From Rhabditoides inermis (Eukaryota; Nematoda; Chromadorea; Rhabditida; Rhabditidae): DNA of 64,000 nucleotides. Positions 57,596 to 64,000 of the stretch are shown here, piece after piece (position 1 is the first letter of the stretch; every line of letters begins with the position of its first letter). Below the pieces are notes generated by a model that searched no databases, had not been told where the DNA came from, and saw only the letters and a program-made list of their open reading frames with translations. The position numbers were made by a program, and so were the translations under genes. The stretch covers positions 152,501 to 216,500 of the forward strand of contig CAWZYM010000302.1 of assembly GCA_963966185.1 (NCBI GenBank). Reading direction: 5' to 3'.

Positions 57596-60500
57596 CTCTG
57601 CTCACCTGCACACAGTGGCATTGGGGAAGCTGCGGCTGTCAATGTCCAACTCCTTCACATCGAAATACGAGAGAGACGACTCCACATAGCCAGCCATGTC
57701 GCCTATAATAGAGCCCTCTCCTTTCCTTCCCTCCCCCCCCCATCTCCCATCCATCCCCATCAACACAGTCATCTTTCCCTCTCCCTCCCTCTCATCTCTC
57801 CTCCTCTCCAACACACCTTTACCGAACCAGTACACCATCTTCGGCACGAAATCCGACGTGAACGCAATCACCAGGGCCTGAAAGATCTCTCTCTCCCTCA
57901 CTCTCCCGGACCACCCACGTTGATGGTGACAGATATCCTGCTGATGGTGTCGAGTATGTTGTACCACACTCCGATGTTGGTCGCTCGCTGGGGCATCGGC
58001 CGCTGCAGGTGAGTGAGAAACTTGAACGCATCCAGACTGCAACACACAACAATCACCATAATCCACCAGAATTATTTTTATACTCGTAATGTGGTACTGA
58101 TGACAGTCTTACTAGCCTTCCATCGACACCCTCCGCAGAGTAGTCTCTTGAATCGGGGGCTGCCTTTACATTTTTCTTTTGCTGATACTTACCGTATCTC
58201 CATGATATTGTTGATGAGAGCAAAGAGGGGAGCAAGAGGAAAGGCAGCCACGAACAGAGTGCAGAAACCAAACTGCAGCACTGCAAAAGAGATCCATGCA
58301 CAAATCGAATCGATAATCGATCGATATACTTACCCATCTCGAGATATTCATCGAATAGATACTGATCATACGCCGGCTGCAGCATGTAGTCAGACTCCCA
58401 TCGTGGAACACTGAAAAGTGGAATTATGTTCACGAATGTATGTGGTTCACTATATCGAAAAAGAATGAATCTTCGATCTGCACCCTTACCGGAATCCCTT
58501 TTCCTTGAGTGTTTCGAGTCGTCGTCGTCTTTTCTCGGCCGAATCATCGCCTACTATACGCCAGCGACGAACAAAGCCCAGAAGCATGCTGAAACAGAAA
58601 TCTTTATATTCAATGTATTTCAATTTTGGTATACATCTTATGTAATAAGTATTTTCGAATATTTCTTGCCATACTTGTGCAGCCCATTTGCTCATTCGCT
58701 GAGAAAATAGAATAAAACACTGTACGCGACACTGTCGATCACAAACTACTTCAGATCTCCTAAATGCAACGTCGCTAACGTCTCTGCTTACCTAGCCTTA
58801 CCCTTATCAAAACGTGAATGTTACGATGTACATATAAGAGAGGAAGTTCTGGGCAAAGGTAGGTCCGAAAAGACTTCGTTATTCTAACTATTTTAACAGG
58901 TAACTCGCTCTGTTATATGCAAAGATATACTTCTGTTATTGCTGATGAAACATTCCCAAACAGTTCCTTGATGCCTTTTGTATCGTCTTCATATGTGACT
59001 GGAATAGATGAATTGGACATCTCTCCACTCGCTCTCAACATTGCTCGGTATTGGGCCTACAGTGTACCGACTTTTCTTCGAGGTATGAAATGCTGAGAAA
59101 CAGGATGGATACATCGGCCGTTTTGCTAATGGGACAATCCAAACGGGATTGTGTGATGAAATCGTAAATGTTGTCATTTTCATTGCGCATGTTACTGTTC
59201 GTTGTCTAGAACCAATGCGAATCCGTGTTCCAATACGTGTATCTCATATACGCAGTGCTAAGAGACAAATACGCCTCGGCTCTTAAGTGTGCAACCGATG
59301 GAGTGACGAAAACCTGCTACGGAGAATACTGCTACATACAGGTAGCAACATTACAGTGAGCAAATAGTGCGATGAAACACTATAATTTTTTCAGGTAGAG
59401 TCAAATGCGAACGTAACTCACGGATGTATTTACGCAGTCAATAGCTACTTTAAGGTACGCGACGTTCAAATTTAATCATGTAGTACTTTTTTAGCCGTTT
59501 GACTACTCTCTACTCAACAGCAGACTGATAGCTTGCAAGGAGGAAATGTGCAATGCGAATCTCACAAAGGCTGCACAATCAGTACAGTTATACAAAGAAG
59601 AGACATCGCACCCATTCTATCCACTAGTAACATTCACCTTTATCACACTCTTCGTCACACTACGATGAAGTTGTCTTCAACGATTTTTTTGCTTCTTCGC
59701 TGAGCAAATCGAATAAAACACCGTACGCGATAAATCAACGCGCCAATTCCATTACAAGATCGTTAAAATTAACAATTCATGCCACATTGAGCTTTATATG
59801 GAGACAGAATAATGTGTCCAGATCTCCAGTACGTTATATTCCTTCTTAACAGTTCGTGATGTTTATGTCTCTATTACTAATTATTGTATCATTCACAGTT
59901 AAAATTGGTGCCATAGTTTGTAATCAAAACATGTGAGTATACAAATTATTGACTGCTTAGTTTCCTTATACTCGTTCAGCGGCAAAGTGAAATCTTGTGA
60001 AGGCGACTTATGCGTAGCTTTCTTCACATATGAAAGTCGAACCATCATTGATTCAACTGGGAAGGCCCATCCACCAAAATACAAAAACGTTAAACTGGTA
60101 TGAAACAATTCATTATTGAAATATAATACTTCATTTGTCTTAGGGTTGTGCAACCGAATTCGGATCTCGATTGTTGGACACTTTAGTCGACGGGTGTCTC
60201 AAAAGAGGAACTGATTTCACGTGTATTTGCAGGTTACAAACGCCAACGAAAATTCTATCATAAAACTACTTAAGATCTCCCAAATGCAACGTCGCCAACG
60301 TTTCTGCTTACCAAGCCTTACCCTTATCCAAACGTGAATGTTACGACGTAAGAGAGGAAGTACTGCGCTTCGGTAAGATCAAACCGACTTCAATATTCTA
60401 CACAATTTCACAGGTCAATCGCTCTGTTATATGCGACATGTTTATGTGGATGAAACACTCCAAAACAATTCCTTGATTTATTTCACGTGGTCTGCATCAG

Positions 60501-62687
60501 TGAATGGAATAGATGAATTGGACATCTCTCCACTCGCTCTCAACATTGCTCGGTATTGGGACTACAGTGTACTGACGTTTCTTTTCAGATTCTTCCCTTC
60601 GAAAATAGGCTTCTTCGAGGTTCGCAATGCTGGTGTACACGACGGAAACGTCGGTCGTGTCACTAATATGACAACCCGAATAGGATTGTGTGATGAAATC
60701 GTAAGCCATTGTTGTCATCAAGCATGCTTTGTTGTCTAGAATCAATGCGAATCCGTTTTCCAATACGTGTCTCTCATATACGCAGTGCTACGAGACAAAT
60801 ACGCTTCGGCTCTTAAGTGTGCAATTGATGGAGTGACGAAAACCTGCTACGGAGAATACTGCTACATACAAGTAACAACTAACAACATTACCGTAAAAAA
60901 ACTAAATACGTTTCAGGTAGAGTCAAATGCGAACGTAACACATGGATGTATTTACGCGGCTAACAACTACTTCCGGGTACGCGACATTCTAATTCAATCG
61001 TGCAGTACTTTGTTTAGCCGTTTGACTACTCTCTACTCAACAGCAGAATAATAGTTTGCAAGGAGGAAATGTGCAATGCGAATCTCACAAACGCTGCACA
61101 ATCAGTACAGTTATACAAGGAAGAGACATCGCACTCCTTCTATCCACCACTAACAATCCCATTCATCATACTTCTGACACTCTTATAAACTGTTACCGTA
61201 TTACCCGCAGATGAAAAAGTTTCGTGCATCTATGGCAACAATGAACAAATGCCAAAATATGTTTCCAGTTGAATGCAACCCTCGATAAAGCATAGGACTA
61301 GCAATGTGCACCGGTTGTAAGGAATGGAATGAACGCCTCACGGGTATCCGAGCTCCATGAATGCGGATGTGAACTGCTTGCCGCACATGATGATCGCCAG
61401 CTGGATGACCAGCTCGGCGAAACAGCCTGCCGCGTTGCAGCCCTGCAACAGAAGCTCACTCATACAGCGAACCAACTTTTCTCTTGTATTGTCTCAAATA
61501 TAATAAATTGCATATACGTTTCACCCTCACACATTATTGTTTCACAAAAGCAAAAAAAGACATTCATTCTCTTCTGAAAAGTACAAGCGTAAAGTAGCTC
61601 TGTTTGGGTTCATCTCAATTCAACAAAAGCACATGCATAAAACTATTATTTCTACACTAAACAATAAACACAAACCTGCTCTCTCAAACGATATGTAGAA
61701 ACGTATACTTTATCGATAATTTATTAATAGGGGCTACATAATATATTTTCGTATTTCTTATGGAAGCTTTGTGAAAATCAATAAACAGCTATAGAACAAT
61801 CGTTAAGTTTACAATGATGTTTTCATTATTTTTGAATGTATACAAACACAAGAGCTTTTTCATATATGACTCATTTGATAAACGGGTTAATAGAATGTGA
61901 GTGATAGAATGTGTGTGTGCAATAGTATATTCATATTGGCATTTGATTGTCAATGGATTTGTGATCGTTTTGAGAGAGCAGGTTTGTGTTTATTGTTTAG
62001 TGTAGAAATAATAGTTTTATGTATGTGCTTTTGTTGAATTGAGATGAACCCAAACAGAGCTACTTTACGCTTGTACTTTTCAGAAGAGAATGAATGTCTT
62101 TTTGTTGAATTTCGAAGAAATTTTCTTCTTTTTTTGTATTTTAAACAACAAAGATAACAACAACAAAACAACGCGCGTGAACGACTACGCAAATCACAAA
62201 CAGTGGGCACATTATCTCGCTCTCCCGCACACATTCCGCATCACGAACCAATGAGCGCGCGGGGGCGGGGCTAGTGAGCGGGCCTTTCAGCGAATCAGCG
62301 AACAGCTGCACAACTGACAGACGTGCAGACCTAACCAGCGAACATACTTTTGGATATAAAACTATTGTTTCATGTTTTATTTTTGTTTATAGTTGTTCAA
62401 CGGACGATTTAGAAACAAGATCTTGATATAACTCTGAAACAATTATTATTTTAATGATTTACAAGCGATTTTGGCGGCCCTCCGGGCCGAGCGTTTTTGC
62501 GCGCCGCTGGATAGGACCCAAACGATCGGCGCTTCGCGCCGATCCTAATAATTAATTCTGGTATTCTGCGATATACTTATTAGTCGACCCACCACTAGTC
62601 TCCATCCGGCGACCTTAACATTCTCCTCCGAAGTACCGCCCGGAACCTGCGCAAAGCTGAAAGAGAGCGATATCTCCTCATTCTTTG

Positions 62688-62727
<40 letters not shown>

Positions 62728-63951
62728 TTCGCTCTCTTTCTTTCTCCCATACTCACACTCCCTTGAAGAATGCAATGTAGAAGAGGGACGAGTAGTAGTT
62801 GACAAATTGGAACAGGAACACCTGAAATATAACCAATAACCACCATCTCTCAGTTCAAAAACAAAAGAATCCGTGAAAACATTATGATAATCCATTCCAC
62901 ATACAGTCCAGGGAATATTTAGTTCCGCCACCACTCCGCTCGGCCGTCGTGCATTTGAAAATTGCGCGCGCGCGAAAGTTTGAATGTGAACTTATTCACG
63001 TGCTCTCGCATGTCCATCGATTTTTGCCGCCTCGCACTCTGCGCTCTCTACTGGCGTCTGACTGATTTGCCCACCCACTGTAGCTTTTTTCACATTGAGA
63101 AAACCACGTCAATTCAAATATGTTTCACTAGCTGATCAAGAATATATGAAATCAAACGATTTCAATGTTTTCCGTCTTTCTCACATCTCACATATAGTGG
63201 GCCCGCAAATGAGTTCCACTCTTTTCACAAGAGACATTAGGGTGGTTAGACAACGATCAGAACTCTTTAAATGATGTTTTCAATTTGACAAAATATTGCG
63301 TGGGTACCCAAGATTGAACACGCGGACGACTGCTTCATAAGCGAACGCGTTACCACTACGCCACTTGGGCATGTGAGAGGAACTGCGAACTAGAGAGATA
63401 AACGGCAAAGACAAATATACTGTGCTATTCGTTAAGTATACGGTAAGCTCAAAATCCACGATAATGTTTTCAACGAAAAATCCTGAGCTAAGTGCGAATC
63501 TATTATAGTCTGGACACTGGCATATGCATCTAAAACGTTCGCTCCCAGTGATACCGTAACCTCTTGATACCTTGAACGTGTAGCTGTTGTCGTAGTCTGC
63601 CTGTGTCCGCGGACACTCCCACTCGGTCAGACGGGCAGCCAGGCGGTTGTAGAACTAAGGAAAAGAAACAATACGGAAACAATTCAAAACAGCCCGGTCA
63701 AAAACTGTTACCATGTTCATCGACATGATGATGCACAGGTTGATGCTGGCACTCGTGCAGCTCACCTGCAAGGAGAGAGGGTGAGATGGAGAGGGGGAGA
63801 GAGAGGGGGGGGAAGGAGAGGGGGGGAGGAAGAAACTCACGAGAATGAAAGCGAACGCGTCGACAGTGTCGTTTCCGAAGGATGAGAGGACGTTGAGTGC
63901 GATCGTGTGGTAGACGACCATTCCAAACACAACAGCCAACACCAGACTGAT
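55925..63951 (-). CDS. Anoctamin (TMEM16) family, C-terminal part
   Basis: Twenty exons are visible and the gene continues past the window edge: complement of 55925..55982, 56195..56263, 56346..56414, 56447..56482, 56587..56631, 56723..56766, 56913..57014, 57237..57387, 57606..57702, 57823..57877, 57919..58036, 58193..58280, 58334..58410, 58490..58588, 61342..61442, 62596..62656, 62757..62821, 63571..63654, 63712..63765, 63841..63951, or 527 aa to the stop. Anoctamins are dimeric ten-helix membrane proteins acting as calcium-gated chloride channels or lipid scramblases. The calcium-site helices are clear: [13 protein letters not shown] (one Glu), DEYLEM (two Glu) and NNIMEIRLD (Glu and Asp). 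Other signatures are [16 protein letters not shown] and [11 protein letters not shown]. The soluble tail is Ser/Thr-rich. The intron 58589-61341 hosts two plus-strand genes. Channel versus scramblase cannot be told. Confidence 0.95.
58755..59668 (+). pseudogene. 5'-truncated paralogue of the cysteine-rich gene
   Basis: Exons 58755..58858, 58900..(about 58996), (about 59102)..59160, 59210..59341, 59395..59454 and 59495..59668 match exons 4-8 of the next gene. Nothing like exons 1-3 or a signal peptide precedes it; instead the upstream DNA (58695-58730) resembles the 3' flank that follows the gene itself (59697-59735), as if a tandem copy was cut. Read straight through, the second exon hits TGA at 59088; only a splice from about 58997 to 59102 keeps it open. 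Late exons keep the cysteines and a hydrophobic C terminus ([11 protein letters not shown]). It is probably a decaying duplicate, or a gene with an unseen first exon. Confidence 0.6.
59859..61188 (+). CDS. Cysteine-rich secreted or GPI-type protein nested in anoctamin intron
   Basis: Eight exons, 59859..59932, 59980..60097, 60144..60232, 60275..60372, 60414..60700, 60740..60871, 60917..60976, 61018..61188, give 342 aa with all phases agreeing. A signal peptide ([13 protein letters not shown]) follows a TTCTTAACAG acceptor. The mature part has three cysteine-rich modules (for example [12 protein letters not shown]...GC...CICR; KREC...SLCY...GLCDE...[21 protein letters not shown]...GC...CKEEMC) and ends in a hydrophobic run ([10 protein letters not shown]), typical of a GPI-attachment signal. 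The pattern recalls nematode ET-module or Ly6-like surface proteins; this is by recall only. Exon 5 may hide an intron (about 60510-60618), since 55 bp of it are identical in the paralogue while the neighbouring codons differ. The gene runs opposite to the anoctamin that contains it. Confidence 0.8.
61555..62103. repeat. Inverted repeat with 140-bp arms
   Basis: Arms 61555-61692 and 61964-62103 are inverted copies with very few differences (inner ends GCTCTCTCAAACGAT and complement; outer ends AAAAAGACATTC and complement), spaced by ~270 bp. It lies in the anoctamin intron between exons 61342..61442 and 62596..62656. No coding potential is seen. Confidence 0.8.
62462..62548 (+). other. Hairpin followed by CTAA-T, Helitron-like end
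   Basis: A GGCCCTCCGGGCC stem is followed by a perfect stem-loop at 62524-62544 (GATCGGCGC, loop TTC, GCGCCGATC) and then CTAAT. A hairpin next to CTRR with T after it is the pattern of a Helitron 3' end, although the usual ~10-bp gap is missing. The matching 5' end was not found. Confidence 0.4.
62902..63082 (-). mobile_element. MITE of the TACAGT...ACTGTA family, opposite-strand copy
   Basis: A 181-bp reverse-oriented copy of 49958-50153 that keeps the CCCTGGACTGTA and ACAGTGGGTGGGCAAATCAG ends and the GCGCGCGC core. It lies in the anoctamin intron between exons 62757..62821 and 63571..63654. Confidence 0.75.
63306..63370 (-). pseudogene. tRNA-like relic
   Basis: On the minus strand GCCCAAG and CTTGGGT form a 7-bp acceptor-like stem (one G-T pair) 65 nt apart, with a good box A (GTGGCGTAGTGGTAACGCG). 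The anticodon stem is poor and the T arm (TGTTCAATC) has no stem, so it is not a functional tRNA. It may be the head of a further SINE-like copy. Confidence 0.5.
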
Positions 63952-64000
63952 CTGAAGAAAAACACAAATAGGGAGTTATGGTTACAAGTCAGATGACAGA

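Overview
The window is nuclear DNA from a nematode. The support is a cuticle collagen gene, a nematode transthyretin-like (TTL) gene, an FMRFamide-receptor-type GPCR, very short introns ending in TTTCAG/TTGCAG, and several start codons sitting directly behind a TTTCAG-type acceptor, as expected for spliced-leader trans-splicing. A free-living rhabditid-type worm is a reasonable guess, but the species cannot be named. All exon models were built by hand from splice consensus, reading phase and protein-family recall; none was checked against RNA or a database.

Layout. 1-8236 has no gene. It holds two copies of a composite repeat: a 139-bp minisatellite array followed by a conserved ~1.2-kb flank ending in a GC-rich hairpin. 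Between the copies lie further tandem and direct repeats. 9263-10291 (-) is a cuticle collagen and 11333-16707 (-) a complete 15-exon glycerol kinase whose first intron carries a head-to-head pair of tRNA-derived SINE-like copies. 18171-26916 (-) is a 13-exon peptide GPCR. 26924-31214 is gene-poor and full of CT/GA tracts. 31215-32333 (-) is a small secreted protein, divergent from a TTL gene at 32967-33651 (+). 36039-40836 (+) is a class-3 aldehyde dehydrogenase with a terminal-inverted-repeat element in one intron. 44307-51547 (-) is a BTB-BACK-kelch protein whose 3.4-kb intron collects a reverse-transcriptase relic, a minisatellite, MITEs and a heat-shock-element/TATA/hairpin cassette. 51815-54813 (-) is an ADAL-type adenosine deaminase with an unrelated acidic-protein gene nested in its first intron on the other strand. 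55925 to the window edge (-) is the C-terminal 527 codons of an anoctamin (TMEM16). One of its introns hosts two tandem plus-strand genes for cysteine-rich secreted or GPI-type proteins, one of them missing its 5' exons.

The genes do not form one pathway. Glycerol kinase, ALDH3 and ADAL are independent housekeeping enzymes (glycerol phosphorylation, fatty-aldehyde oxidation, N6-substituted AMP deamination). ADAL and the kelch gene lie head to tail, 267 bp apart on the same strand, and could be an operon. The most unusual content is the repeat biology: foldback elements carrying tRNA-like genes, a perfect heat-shock element upstream of a 150-nt hairpin, nested genes inside introns, a recurrent TACNGTA motif in the small introns of at least four genes, and 400-700-bp homopurine tracts around a kelch exon.
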